DNA from: Chitinophagaceae bacterium
GTDB taxonomy: Bacteria; Bacteroidota; Bacteroidia; Chitinophagales; Chitinophagaceae
NCBI GenBank assembly: GCA_947447825.1
Contig: CANFLL010000028.1
Coordinates: forward strand, 1 to 44,022
Reading direction: 5' to 3'
Length of the DNA stretch: 44,022 nucleotides
Below the pieces are notes generated by a model. That model had not been told where the DNA came from. It did no database searches and worked only from the letters and a program-made list of their open reading frames with translations. The position numbers were made by a program, and so were the translations under genes. Position 1 is the stretch's first letter, and every line of letters starts with the position of its first letter. Below are positions 1 to 8,666 of the stretch, piece after piece.

Positions 1-100
1 AAACAAAAGAAGAGAAATAATTATTTTTTAACTAAAGAGGTTATCAACAAAAGTTGAAAGTGGGAGAAAAAACGTCAACCTATATTATGAGACCTCAAAC

Positions 101-135
101 TAACCACTAACCACTTACAACTAACCCCTAACAAT
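101..135. repeat. Heptanucleotide repeat tract (5 units)
   Basis: Five contiguous 7-mers of the type TAACCAC / TAACCCC / TAACAAT lie just upstream of the first gene. Read on the other strand they resemble the TTGTTAG/TGGTTAG heptamers at 8011-8087, so the same repeat class occurs on both sides of the sigma-SusD block in opposite orientation. Confidence 0.75.
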
Positions 136-145
136 TAAGAAAGGG

Positions 146-153
146 TATATTTG
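146..153 (+). promoter_or_regulatory. Bacteroidota -7 promoter element TATATTTG
   Basis: TATATTTG matches the Bacteroidota sigma-70 -7 consensus TAnnTTTG and sits 15 bases before the ATG at 169. The surrounding 20 bases (GGTATATTTGTAGAAATAGA) recur identically upstream of the paralogous gene on the minus strand at about 18090-18106. The conservation of this leader between two otherwise diverged copies supports a real promoter. Confidence 0.65.
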
Positions 154-168
154 TAGAAATAGAAGGTA

Positions 169-759
169 ATGACAGATAACGAATTGAAAGAATTGGTGGC
201 AGGGTTGGCCACCTCGAATGCTGAAAATGCTAAAATGTTTGAGGAAACCAAACAGCTGTTTAAAGAAACAGATAAGAAGATGCAGGAAAATGCTGCTGAA
301 CTAAGAAAAACGGAAGAGTTATTTAAAAAATTGGGTATCCATGTTGGTGGCATGGCAAATAGCCATGGACAAAGTACAGAGGAATATTTTTATAACTCAT
401 TAGTAGAGAATCCAAGACTAGGAAACATTAAGTTTGATGAGATAAGCAGAAATCTTCACTACAAAATAGCTAATCTGGAAGATGAATTTGATATAACCAT
501 GTTTAATGGTAATAACATTGCTTTGATTGAGTGCAAATACAGGGCAAAAGAAGAGGATGTTATTAAGCTAATTGATAAAAAAGTAGGCAATTTCAGAATA
601 CTTTTTCCATTCTATGCTAGTCATACCATCTATTTGGGTATTGCTGGTTTCTCTTTCGATGCTAGGATGGAGAAGTTTGCTAGGGATAATGGGGTAGCAA
701 TCTTGAGACAAAGGGGCAATGTGGTAGAAGTAGAAGCCGATAATTTGAAAGCAAATTAG
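169..759 (+). CDS. Coiled-coil plus PD-(D/E)XK nuclease-like protein (copy 1)
   Basis: The 196-residue product has a charged helical N-terminal half (about residues 1-55, likely coiled coil) and a C-terminal domain that looks like the PD-(D/E)XK nuclease fold: Asp108 in an EFD motif, then the strand containing Glu121-Cys-Lys123 (IECKYRA). These are the usual metal-binding and catalytic positions of the fold, so it could cut or bind DNA; the actual activity is not known. A paralog with the same core lies at 17470-18081 on the opposite strand, and the two share a promoter leader. Such small proteins are often annotated as DUF3782-like. There is no signal peptide, so it is cytoplasmic. The ATG at 169 follows an AGAAGG stretch. 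It stands alone, about 195 bp before the sigma factor gene, and has no obvious functional link to glycan use. Confidence 0.75.
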   Translation: MTDNELKELVAGLATSNAENAKMFEETKQLFKETDKKMQENAAELRKTEELFKKLGIHVGGMANSHGQSTEEYFYNSLVENPRLGNIKFDEISRNLHYKIANLEDEFDITMFNGNNIALIECKYRAKEEDVIKLIDKKVGNFRILFPFYASHTIYLGIAGFSFDARMEKFARDNGVAILRQRGNVVEVEADNLKAN

Positions 760-954
760 TGCGGTAACTTGCATCTTCAGATGGCAAAGTAAATTGCGTT
801 GGTTTTGTGAAGGAATAGACCTTTAATTGACTTTCAATTTTCAATCAATGTATTTTAACAATCAAGCAATCAGTCTAATAACCTATTTTGATGTAAAAAA
901 AAATAGTAGCTATTGAATTAAACCTCGCATCTTCGCATTATAAATATTTAACGA

Positions 955-1545
955 TTGCTTGACCCAGAAAAATATGAGGAGAGTAAGCTAGTGTCTTTAC
1001 TAGCCGAAGACAGTGAGTATGCCTTTCAATTAATATATGATAGGCATAGAAACAGAATTTATAAAACCGCCACTCGTTTTCTTAAATCACCCATATTGGC
1101 TCAGGAAGTAGTGCAAGATGTGTTCATGAAATTATGGCTATCTAGAAAAACATTAAAACCAACTCAACCTATTGAAGCTTGGTTGCACACTGTTTCTAAA
1201 AATAATATAATTAACAGACTGAAAAAGGTAAGTAACGAATGGAAAGTGATGAATGAACTACCCTACATTACTGCTAATAAATCTAATACCACTGAAAACA
1301 GTGTTCAAGATGCCGAATATGCTGCCATCCTACAAACCGCCATTATTACGTTACCAGAACAACAAAAGAAGGCTTATCTGTTGTCAAGAAACGAAAATTT
1401 AACTTACATCCAAATAGGAGAGAAGCTTGAATTGTCGCCTCTCACTGTAAAAACACATATTTCAAGGGCCCTGCTTCACATCAAACAAGCACTTGCTGAA
1501 AAAGGAATAATACTTTCGATAGCAGTTGTTGCCATTATTTATTAA
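955..1545 (+). CDS. ECF RNA polymerase sigma factor (FecI-like, PUL-associated)
   Basis: The 196-residue protein has sigma-70 region 2 (about residues 20-75, with an AFQLIYDRHRNRIY helix and a QEVVQDVFMKLW motif) and region 4 (about 130-180, LPEQQKKAY followed by a helix-turn-helix ending in SPLTVKTHISRAL). It ends in a hydrophobic tail, common in Bacteroidota ECF factors paired with SusC/D systems. The next gene encodes the cognate FecR anti-sigma factor and SusC carries an STN domain, so this factor is expected to switch on the SusC/D unit when glycan is sensed. The start is TTG at 955: a TAA lies two codons upstream in frame and the first in-frame ATG is far inside the domain. Sigma assignment is firm; which promoters it recognises is inferred. 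Confidence 0.93.
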   Translation: MLDPEKYEESKLVSLLAEDSEYAFQLIYDRHRNRIYKTATRFLKSPILAQEVVQDVFMKLWLSRKTLKPTQPIEAWLHTVSKNNIINRLKKVSNEWKVMNELPYITANKSNTTENSVQDAEYAAILQTAIITLPEQQKKAYLLSRNENLTYIQIGEKLELSPLTVKTHISRALLHIKQALAEKGIILSIAVVAIIY

Positions 1546-1557
1546 TTTTTTTTCCTT

Positions 1558-1577
1558 CTTGTACTCCACAAGACTCC
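1558..1577 (+). promoter_or_regulatory. Candidate promoter/operator shared with GH29 gene
   Basis: The 20-mer CTTGTACTCCACAAGACTCC lies 45 bases before the FecR start. A close copy (CTTGTACTCCATAAGCTTCT) lies at 22756-22775, 35 bases before the GH29 start. A weaker TATGTACTCC occurs upstream of the 2669-aa gene near 24644. The similar spacing suggests a shared regulatory element, possibly a target of the ECF factor; this is inference. Confidence 0.35.
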
Positions 1578-1622
1578 TTTATTTGTATTAAAATTATACA
1601 GATTGCAAATCTGTGAATTATT

Positions 1623-2711
1623 ATGAGTAACGAGGAACGTTTCAAATATCTTTTAGGGCTTTATCAAGCTAACAACATCTCTATTGAGGAGCATGATGAG
1701 CTATTTGAAATGATAGATTCATCAGATTATGATGCGGTATTGACTAATGCTATCTATTTTGATTTAAGCAATGGTACTGATGAAGACTCAGCAGATTTAC
1801 CACCACACATTGCTCATGATATTATCAGGAATATTTATGAGGCTGAAAAGAATGTGAAAAAAATACTGCCAACCAAAAGGATAATTCCTTCTATTTATCG
1901 TTGGGTTGCTGCTGCAAGCATTTTTGCACTAATTGTTTTGGCTTCTTTGTTTTATCAATCATCTAGTACTACTTCAAAAAAACAATTTGCCGCAATTATC
2001 CCAAAATATACTATTACGGTTGCTAACACTAAAAATGAACAACAATTGGTTGTTTTAAGTGATGGGTCCAAAGTAATCTTAGCACCCAATAGTTCCATTC
2101 ATTACAGCAGATTATTTGCTGGCGAAACAAGAGATGTTTACCTAGAAGGGGAAGCTTTTTTTCAGGTAACAAAGAATCCGGTGAAACCTTTCATGGTGTA
2201 TTACAATAACATTGTTACCAAGGTATTGGGAACTAGTTTCAAAATCAACACTAATAAAACTACAGGAAATGTAGAAGTATCCGTTAGAACGGGTAAAGTA
2301 CAAGTGTTTGAAAATGAAAAACTGTTGTCACTTTCTGATAAAATTAAAAAAGCAACTACCATCATAACGCCAAATCAGAAAGCTGTTTATAATGCAGGCT
2401 CTCACCTTTTTGAAAATAGTATTGTGGATAAACCTGAGAAATTACTGCCCAACGATACTGCCGTAGTAAATACTAAAGAGGTATTAGCTTTTGACCAAGA
2501 AAAACTTAGTATGGTTTTTCAGAAAATACAAACGTATTACGGAATTGATATAGTTGTAGAAAGTTCTAACCTATACAATTGTAGTTTTTCTGGCGACATT
2601 TCTAATCTTGATTTATTCTCTGTTCTGAAATCAATATGTATTGCCACCAACTCTTCTTTTGAAGTGAACGGCACTAAGATTTTGATCAAAGGAAATGGAT
2701 GCGATAACTAA
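1623..2711 (+). CDS. FecR family anti-sigma factor
   Basis: The 362-residue protein has a cytoplasmic N-terminal part (1-90) expected to hold the sigma factor, one membrane span at about 92-111 (IYRWVAAASIFALIVLASLF), a periplasmic FecR domain at about 125-235 (with LSDGSKVILAPNSSI and YLEGEAFFQV motifs) and a C-terminal DUF4974 domain at about 285-358 that contacts the STN domain of the partner SusC. This is the usual length and order for PUL anti-sigma factors. It lies 77 bp behind the ECF gene and 68 bp before SusC. In the known FecIRA-type mechanism, glycan binding by SusC is relayed by its STN domain to FecR, which then frees the sigma factor. Confidence 0.93.
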   Translation: MSNEERFKYLLGLYQANNISIEEHDELFEMIDSSDYDAVLTNAIYFDLSNGTDEDSADLPPHIAHDIIRNIYEAEKNVKKILPTKRIIPSIYRWVAAASIFALIVLASLFYQSSSTTSKKQFAAIIPKYTITVANTKNEQQLVVLSDGSKVILAPNSSIHYSRLFAGETRDVYLEGEAFFQVTKNPVKPFMVYYNNIVTKVLGTSFKINTNKTTGNVEVSVRTGKVQVFENEKLLSLSDKIKKATTIITPNQKAVYNAGSHLFENSIVDKPEKLLPNDTAVVNTKEVLAFDQEKLSMVFQKIQTYYGIDIVVESSNLYNCSFSGDISNLDLFSVLKSICIATNSSFEVNGTKILIKGNGCDN

Positions 2712-2728
2712 ATAAATACATTTATAAT

Positions 2729-2761
2729 CTTTCAGTGCTAAACTGATAATAGACTTTCAGT
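2729..2761 (+). repeat. Short direct repeat CTTTCAGT in the FecR-SusC gap
   Basis: CTTTCAGT occurs at 2729-2736 and again at 2754-2761, 25 bases apart, just before SusC; an ACTGATAA between them can pair with the first copy. It may be an operator or small hairpin. Function is unknown. Confidence 0.25.
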
Positions 2762-2779
2762 AATATTTTTTCTTTCTAA

Positions 2780-5700
2780 ATGCAACTTTTGCTTGCTAAA
2801 CACTTATTTGCCGTGAGAAATTTTCTTCCTTGTTTCATTTTTGTATTATTGGGTATTGCTAGCGCAACCCAAAATATGTTGTATGCACAATCTAGTCTCG
2901 ACAAAACTTTCACCTTCAAAAATACTAATAAGGTGAAACTAAAAGTTCTAATAAATGAAGTACAAAAACAAACACATGTAAACATTTCCTTTAGCTCTAG
3001 CATCATTAATACAGATCAAGTGATTGCTTATAATGCTACAAACAAAAAGGTTGCTGACTTTTTACAAGACTTAGAAAAGAGTTATAAGATAGGCTATCAA
3101 TTGGTGGGAGATAGGATTATCCTCTATAAGATTAACGATAAACCCAAGACTGATAAACTCACGGAAGAAATTAAACTTACGCAAGAGGGAAACGTAATTA
3201 GGGGTGTGGTAAAAAACGAAAAAGGCGAAACCATGCAAGGGGTTACCATCATAGAAAAAGGTAAACCAAATGCAGTAGCTAGTGATGCAAAAGGAGAATT
3301 CAAAATAAAAGTGACCAATAGTAAGGCTAGCTTGGTATTTAGTTTTACGGGTTATGAACCAATAGAAGTTGCTGTTAGTAGCAGTTCTATTGCTAATATT
3401 TCTCTTACTTCCATCTCTAAAGCATTGGACGATGTGGTGGTAGTAGGTTATGGAACAATTAAAAAGAGTGATCTTACTGGTTCTGTTTCTAAGGTAAAAC
3501 TAGAAAATGCTGCTCAACAAACTTCTAGTTCTTTCGAACAATTATTACAAGGAAAAGCGGCGGGCGTAAACATAACGCAAACTTCTGGCGACCCTGGTTC
3601 AGGTATCGTTTTTAACATAAGGGGAACAAATTCATTAGGGGCTAATCAGCCCTTAATTGTTATAGATGGTGTGCCCATTGAGTCGGATAATGCAACAGTG
3701 TCTAGTAAAACAGGTGCTGATTACTGGACAAGCCAAGAACAACCCTCAAATGTTTTGGCTAACCTGAATCCTAACGATATAGAATCTTTAGAAATCTTAA
3801 AAGATGCCTCCTCTACTGCCATCTTTGGTTCCAGAGGAGCTAATGGTGTGGTGATGATTACAACAAAAAGAGGGAAAGCTGGCAGAGATAAAATTTCTTA
3901 TAATTATAGGTATGATGCCTCTCAACTTCCCAAGGAAATTGCCATGCTAACGGGACCACAGTTTGCTCAGTATGCCAATGAAGCTACTTACAACTCCGAT
4001 TCAACCAAAGGACAATTCTTTAGATTTCCGCTAGATACAATTGCTAAATTAGGGACAGTAAACTTTCAGGAAATAATTTTTAATAGGTCTAATTCTCAAG
4101 ATCACCAAGTTTCATTGCTGGGTGGTGACGACAGAACCAAATATGCTTTAGGGGCTTATTACACTACGATTAATGGAGTAGTGGTAAATACGTATTACAA
4201 AAAGCAAGGGCTCTCTTTTAATCTAGATAGACAATTTGCTAAAAATTTTAAAGTAGGTATATCTGCCAAGGTTAATTTCTCGGACAACAGAGCTGGATTA
4301 CAATCTACTAATCATGCTAATCAAGGGGGTTCAGTTGTTACTACTGCACTTCGTTCAACTCCTACCGCTCATTACATTAATGATGATGGAACCATCAATA
4401 CAAGTCTGAGTAATAATCCAGCTTTATTATTAAGCAATTCGGTAAATAAAACAAAGAACATGATGTCTTTGGTTAACATATTTGGAGAGTATAGCATCAT
4501 CCCAAACGATTTAAAGCTTAGGGTAAGTGGTAGTTTCAATCAAAACAATAACCAAAGCAACACTTATTGGGGTAGAGGAACCGTAGCAGGCGATGCTTCT
4601 GGTGGTCAGGCTTTTCAAATTACCAATCAAAACTTAAATTATTTAACGGAGTACACACTTTCATATAATAAAAAAGTGTTTAGAAATGATCGGATCAATG
4701 CAGTAGCTGGCTACACTTCTCAAAGCTGGGAGTCGAGTGCTTTTGGGGTTAATGCCAAAGGATTCCCTAATGATCAATTGGGTGCTTACGGGTTTGAATA
4801 CGCCACTGCTCTGATTAACTTGCCGAAAGCTACTTTGAAAAAATGGAATCTTGAATCCTATTTAGGAAGAATGAACTATACCATGAACGATAAATATTTG
4901 CTTACCTTAACGGGTAGGGTGGATGGTTCGTCTCGTTTAGCACCCAGTCATAAATGGGATTTCTTTCCTTCTGTAGCCCTTGGTTGGAATTTATACAAAG
5001 AAAAATTCTTTAAGCGTTTAGCCTTTGTTTCTAATGCTAAAGTTAGAACCAGCTATGGTTTTTCGGGCAACCAAAATATTCATGTGGGTGCCACAAAAGC
5101 ATTGTTAAGTTCTAATCGTGCAAGCAATGGGGTAGATAGTATTTCAACGGGTGAGGTAATTTCTAGCTTTGAAAACCCTAACCTACATTGGGAGAAAACT
5201 GGTCAATTAGATGTTGGTATCGATTTCGGATTTTTGAATGACAAGTTCCAATTGTCCATTGATTTATACCAAAAAACTACGAATGATTTATTGCTAGATT
5301 TAGCTATCCCTTCCGATAATGGTTTTTCTTCCTATGCTACCAATTTAGGTAAAGTTGAAAATAGAGGTATTGAAATAGAAGCAAATGCACGGTTTTTAAT
5401 AGCCAATAAAGTTCAGTGGAGAATAGCAGGAAACATTGCTTTCAACCAGAATAAAGTGTTGAACCTAGGAGAAAACGGTCAGATTTATGGCGATAATCTA
5501 TTGCCTACTGCCCTCGATCAGTATGGAACCATTGCCCAGCCAGGTTATGCTATCGGTTCTTTTTATGGTTACAAAATAAAAGGCATCTATCAAAACAAAG
5601 CTGAAATTGCTAAAGGGTCTAAAGATCCAGTGAATCCATTGCCTCAGCCCGGCGATTTTAAATATGCTGACCTAAATGGAAACGGAACAATAGGGCCAGA

Positions 5701-6241
5701 GGATAGAACCATCTTAGGCAACCCTAATCCCAAATATACTTTCGGGTTAACCAATACTTTTTCTTACAAAGGCTTCGAGTTGAGTTGCTTTTTAATGGGC
5801 AAGATTGGACAATCGGTGTTGAATTTGAACCGTTTTTATAGTGATGGATTAGTTTATAGTTCTTCTGGAAATTTGCGTCAAGAAGCTTGGTTGGGTCGCT
5901 GGCATGGAGAAGGAACTAGCAACTATTATCCTAGGGCAAAAACAACTGGGTCTTTGTTCGACAAAAGAGTGAGCGACCATTTAGTGGAAGATGGTTCTTT
6001 TATCAGGTTAAAAAATGTTAGCTTATCCTATATTGTAGATACAAAAAAGTGTCGTTACCTAAAGCAATTTAATGCGTTGAAGTTTTTTGTAAATGCCACC
6101 AATTTGTTTGTTATTACTAACTACAAAGGTTTCGATCCTGAAGTAAGCGGTTTCGGACTTACCGCCATCACACAGGGAGTTGATTTTGGTACCATACCCC
6201 AATATAAAACTTATTCTTTGGGCATCAATGTAGGATTGTAA
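2780..6241 (+). CDS. susC: SusC/RagA family TonB-linked outer membrane transducer
   Basis: The 1153-residue protein has a signal peptide (about 1-37, ending LYAQ), an STN secretin/TonB N-terminal domain (about 43-115), a carboxypeptidase-D-like regulatory domain (about 140-210), a TonB-box-like segment DDVVVVGYGT near residue 217, a plug domain (LIVIDGVPIES, LEILKDASSTAIFGSRGANGV) and a long beta-barrel reaching the C-terminus. The STN domain marks it as a signalling SusC working with the FecR/ECF pair upstream. With SusD (47 bp downstream) it imports oligosaccharides across the outer membrane using TonB energy. The substrate cannot be read from the sequence; the neighbouring enzymes suggest rhamnogalacturonan or arabinogalactan fragments. 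Length is typical of the family. Confidence 0.96.
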   Translation: MQLLLAKHLFAVRNFLPCFIFVLLGIASATQNMLYAQSSLDKTFTFKNTNKVKLKVLINEVQKQTHVNISFSSSIINTDQVIAYNATNKKVADFLQDLEKSYKIGYQLVGDRIILYKINDKPKTDKLTEEIKLTQEGNVIRGVVKNEKGETMQGVTIIEKGKPNAVASDAKGEFKIKVTNSKASLVFSFTGYEPIEVAVSSSSIANISLTSISKALDDVVVVGYGTIKKSDLTGSVSKVKLENAAQQTSSSFEQLLQGKAAGVNITQTSGDPGSGIVFNIRGTNSLGANQPLIVIDGVPIESDNATVSSKTGADYWTSQEQPSNVLANLNPNDIESLEILKDASSTAIFGSRGANGVVMITTKRGKAGRDKISYNYRYDASQLPKEIAMLTGPQFAQYANEATYNSDSTKGQFFRFPLDTIAKLGTVNFQEIIFNRSNSQDHQVSLLGGDDRTKYALGAYYTTINGVVVNTYYKKQGLSFNLDRQFAKNFKVGISAKVNFSDNRAGLQSTNHANQGGSVVTTALRSTPTAHYINDDGTINTSLSNNPALLLSNSVNKTKNMMSLVNIFGEYSIIPNDLKLRVSGSFNQNNNQSNTYWGRGTVAGDASGGQAFQITNQNLNYLTEYTLSYNKKVFRNDRINAVAGYTSQSWESSAFGVNAKGFPNDQLGAYGFEYATALINLPKATLKKWNLESYLGRMNYTMNDKYLLTLTGRVDGSSRLAPSHKWDFFPSVALGWNLYKEKFFKRLAFVSNAKVRTSYGFSGNQNIHVGATKALLSSNRASNGVDSISTGEVISSFENPNLHWEKTGQLDVGIDFGFLNDKFQLSIDLYQKTTNDLLLDLAIPSDNGFSSYATNLGKVENRGIEIEANARFLIANKVQWRIAGNIAFNQNKVLNLGENGQIYGDNLLPTALDQYGTIAQPGYAIGSFYGYKIKGIYQNKAEIAKGSKDPVNPLPQPGDFKYADLNGNGTIGPEDRTILGNPNPKYTFGLTNTFSYKGFELSCFLMGKIGQSVLNLNRFYSDGLVYSSSGNLRQEAWLGRWHGEGTSNYYPRAKTTGSLFDKRVSDHLVEDGSFIRLKNVSLSYIVDTKKCRYLKQFNALKFFVNATNLFVITNYKGFDPEVSGFGLTAITQGVDFGTIPQYKTYSLGINVGL

Positions 6242-6288
6242 ATTTAAAATTCTTGTGTTTTAGTAAATCATTAAATCGCCATTAAGCA

Positions 6289-8010
6289 ATGAAAAAAATA
6301 ATAATAAGTGTTCTGTTCTCCATCTTAATCATTTTAGTTGGTTGTAATAAAAAACTCGACGAAACCCTCTACGATACCCAAACATTTGGCAGCATTACAA
6401 CCACGGCAGATGTATTGAAAGTAATTCAAGGAACGTATGGTATTTTGGAGGATGTTTCTTTGTATAAAAAAGAACTGCTTAAATTATTGCTTTTAACAGG
6501 TGATGACTTCACCACCACCTCAAACGAGTATCAACCTTACAGTCAAAAAGTTTATGACCCAACCTCTCCTTCCATTGCACAATCATACCAATCGTATTAT
6601 AGCATCATCAATAATTGCAATTATTTATTGAGTAAAATTCCTTCCATTAAAACTACCTCTGGCACCGACTCCACATTGAAAGCTAGAGAAGAAGGTGAGA
6701 TTCGTTTTTTTAGGGCTTTTGCTTATTTCGATTTGGTAAGGCTTTTTGGTGAAGTACCCATCAGGACGGTGCCTACTAACATTAATACTAACTTTTACAT
6801 AGCCCGCTCTAAGGTTGATTCTGTTTATGCACTAATATTCTCTGACCTTAAAATTGCAGCAACTAATCTTCCCTACAAAAGCACTTTCGATGGCATTGGT
6901 TTTACAAACAAAGGAGCTACTCAAGCCTTGCAATCTTTGGCTTATTTAACTTATGGCAATTATTTAGATAATAATGGTCGAACAGCAAAGGCCGCATTCA
7001 CTACCGCAGATAGTTGTGCCACAGTGGTTATTAAAAGTGGTGGATATAGTTTATTTTCTAACTATGCTGACCTCTGGAATGTAGATAATGAATCTACAGC
7101 TTATGGCACAGAAGTTATATTTGGCATCAGGTTCACCCGCGACAATATTGTTTCGGGTGGTTCGGCTCTTGGTTCTCAACTTCCTCAACTTTTCATGCCT
7201 AGCAATATGGGGGGCGTCACTGGCAATCCTGTTAAAAATGCTTTAGGTGCTTATGGTTCAGGTAGTGGCAACTATCGTGTTCAGCCTTGGTTTTATAATT
7301 ATTGCTTATCTGGCGATTATGTTAATGATTACCGTGGAGATGTTACTTTTATAACCTCTTGGGCAAAAACGCCAGGTTCTGGCACTAAGTATGTCTCTTT
7401 TCCTGCCATTCCATCTACCAAAACAGATACTGTTCCTTTTCAAACACCTTTCATTAAAAAGTACATAGACAGCAAAGGACTTGATGCGGCAAACCACGAA
7501 AATGACTTCTTTTTTCTGCGTTTACCTGAGGTTTATTTGATACGGGCAGAAGCCGAAAATGAAATGTATGCCGGTCCTAGTGGTGCGCCTAATGCTTTGA
7601 AAGATATAAACGTGTTGAGAAAAAGAGCTAGAAATGCCAACTTAATTAGTCCGAGATTAACACCTTTAGATGTGCCATCAGGTCTTTCTCAAAATGATTT
7701 CCGTAAAAAAATATTTGATGAGAGAGGATTGGAATTTATTGGTGAAGGCAAGCGTTGGTTCGATTTAGTTCGTATGAAAGGACCTGATGGTACAGGAACG
7801 ATGTACCAATATCAGTTTAGCGATTATATTCCCAATCAGGTGCCAATTGGATTGCCGGTGTATGATAAAGTTGCTAAAACTTGGAGTGAAGGTTTGATCG
7901 ATGCTACTACTGTTGTGCCTTATGATAGCAAATATTTGCTGTTCCCAATTCCACAAGCTGAACGTGACTTAAACAGTAAATTAACACAGAATAAGGGATG
8001 GGGGCAATAG
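6289..8010 (+). CDS. susD: SusD/RagB family surface glycan-binding lipoprotein
   Basis: The 573-residue protein starts with a lipoprotein signal peptide; the lipobox LVGC places the lipidated Cys at residue 19. The body has the SusD features: an N-terminal TPR-like region (TADVLKVIQGTYGIL, ... RFFRAFAYFDLVRLFGEVP) and the C-terminal signature with LPEVYLIRAEAENEM and GLEFIGEGKRWFDLVRM. It acts as the hinged lid of the SusC transporter at the cell surface. It follows SusC after 47 bp and is surely co-transcribed. The stop codon TAG is followed at once by a heptanucleotide repeat tract, so the core operon may end here. Confidence 0.96.
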   Translation: MKKIIISVLFSILIILVGCNKKLDETLYDTQTFGSITTTADVLKVIQGTYGILEDVSLYKKELLKLLLLTGDDFTTTSNEYQPYSQKVYDPTSPSIAQSYQSYYSIINNCNYLLSKIPSIKTTSGTDSTLKAREEGEIRFFRAFAYFDLVRLFGEVPIRTVPTNINTNFYIARSKVDSVYALIFSDLKIAATNLPYKSTFDGIGFTNKGATQALQSLAYLTYGNYLDNNGRTAKAAFTTADSCATVVIKSGGYSLFSNYADLWNVDNESTAYGTEVIFGIRFTRDNIVSGGSALGSQLPQLFMPSNMGGVTGNPVKNALGAYGSGSGNYRVQPWFYNYCLSGDYVNDYRGDVTFITSWAKTPGSGTKYVSFPAIPSTKTDTVPFQTPFIKKYIDSKGLDAANHENDFFFLRLPEVYLIRAEAENEMYAGPSGAPNALKDINVLRKRARNANLISPRLTPLDVPSGLSQNDFRKKIFDERGLEFIGEGKRWFDLVRMKGPDGTGTMYQYQFSDYIPNQVPIGLPVYDKVAKTWSEGLIDATTVVPYDSKYLLFPIPQAERDLNSKLTQNKGWGQ

Positions 8011-8087
8011 TTGTTAGTTGTTAGTTGTTAGTGATTAGTTGTTAGTTGTTAGTTGTTAGTTGTTAGTGATTAGTGATTAGTGGTTAG
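8011..8087. repeat. Heptanucleotide repeat tract (11 units, TTGTTAG type)
   Basis: Eleven in-phase 7-mers (TTGTTAG, TGATTAG, TGGTTAG) begin at the first base after the SusD stop codon. No interruption of the 7-bp register is seen. Confidence 0.9.
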
Positions 8088-8111
8088 TTTTTTTGCAAAT
8101 AGGATTTAAAC

Positions 8112-8321
8112 TTGAAATAAGGTGTTTCTTTTTTGGAATAAGAGGTTTCTTTTTTGGAATAAGAGGTTTCTTATTTGGAATAAGAGGTCTCTTATTTGGA
8201 ATAAGAGGTCTCATATTTGGAATAAGGTGTTTCTTATTTGGAAAAAGAGGTTTCTTTTTTAGAATAAGAGGTTTCATATTTGGAATAAGGTGTTTCTTAT
8301 TTAGAAAAAGAGGTCTCTTAT
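8112..8321. repeat. 21-bp tandem repeat array (10 units)
   Basis: Exactly ten 21-bp units of the form TTGGAATAAGAGGTTTCTTAT cover this stretch with no length change and a few substitutions per unit. Because 21 is divisible by 3, both strands stay open and give low-complexity reading frames (GIRGFLF heptapeptides on plus, KKPLIPN on minus). These frames look like by-products of the repeat rather than genes. Confidence 0.9.
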
Positions 8322-8377
8322 TTAACGTTCTAAGTTTCATTCCGAATGTCTCATCTGGCGCACCAGAAAAAAATGTG

Positions 8378-8507
8378 AATGACGTGTGGGGCTATGATTT
8401 GGTAACTTTTTGTAAGTTGCCAAATCTAACGGACAGAGACTTGCCACATTTAGATTTACCAACTTCTGAAAAGTTGGCAAATCAGGGACATATAAACCCA
8501 CGTCATT
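8378..8507. repeat. 130-bp imperfect palindrome, MITE/REP-like
   Basis: Outer arms AATGACGTG (8378-8386) and CACGTCATT (8499-8507) enclose inner inverted copies of a GTTGCCAAATCTAA-like sequence (about 8416-8429 and 8450-8463) and two small hairpins (8399-8423 TTGGTAACTT/AAGTTGCCAA; 8459-8477 CCAACTT/AAGTTGG). The nested symmetry resembles a non-autonomous mobile or REP-type element. Confidence 0.6.
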
Positions 8508-8540
8508 GTAAAGAAATGCTGTTGGTTTTGGTGTTGTTGT

Positions 8541-8604
8541 CATTCCGTAGGAATCTATTAGAATGTGTTGAACTCAATGCCTGTAAGAGATTCCTTCGGA
8601 AATA
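8541..8604. repeat. 64-bp inverted repeat of the ATTCCGTAGGAATCT type
   Basis: ATTCCGTAGGAATCT (8542-8556) and AGATTCCTTCGGAAAT (8588-8603) are inverted copies around a 31-base middle. Elements with this ATTCC-TAGGAAT core are common intergenic repeats in Bacteroidota. The hairpin may also end upstream transcripts. It stands about 60 bases before the first beta-helix gene. Confidence 0.5.
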
Positions 8605-8666
8605 CAAATGATTTCCGTTACTAAACACGTCATCGTTAGATTATTGTTCCAACAAAATTGATTCGA

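Noticed and set aside
8093-8611. 172-aa plus-strand frame and an 87-aa minus-strand frame over the 21-bp array
   Set aside because: Both arise because the repeat period is a multiple of three. The products are heptapeptide repeats followed by palindromic repeat sequence, with no gene-like features.
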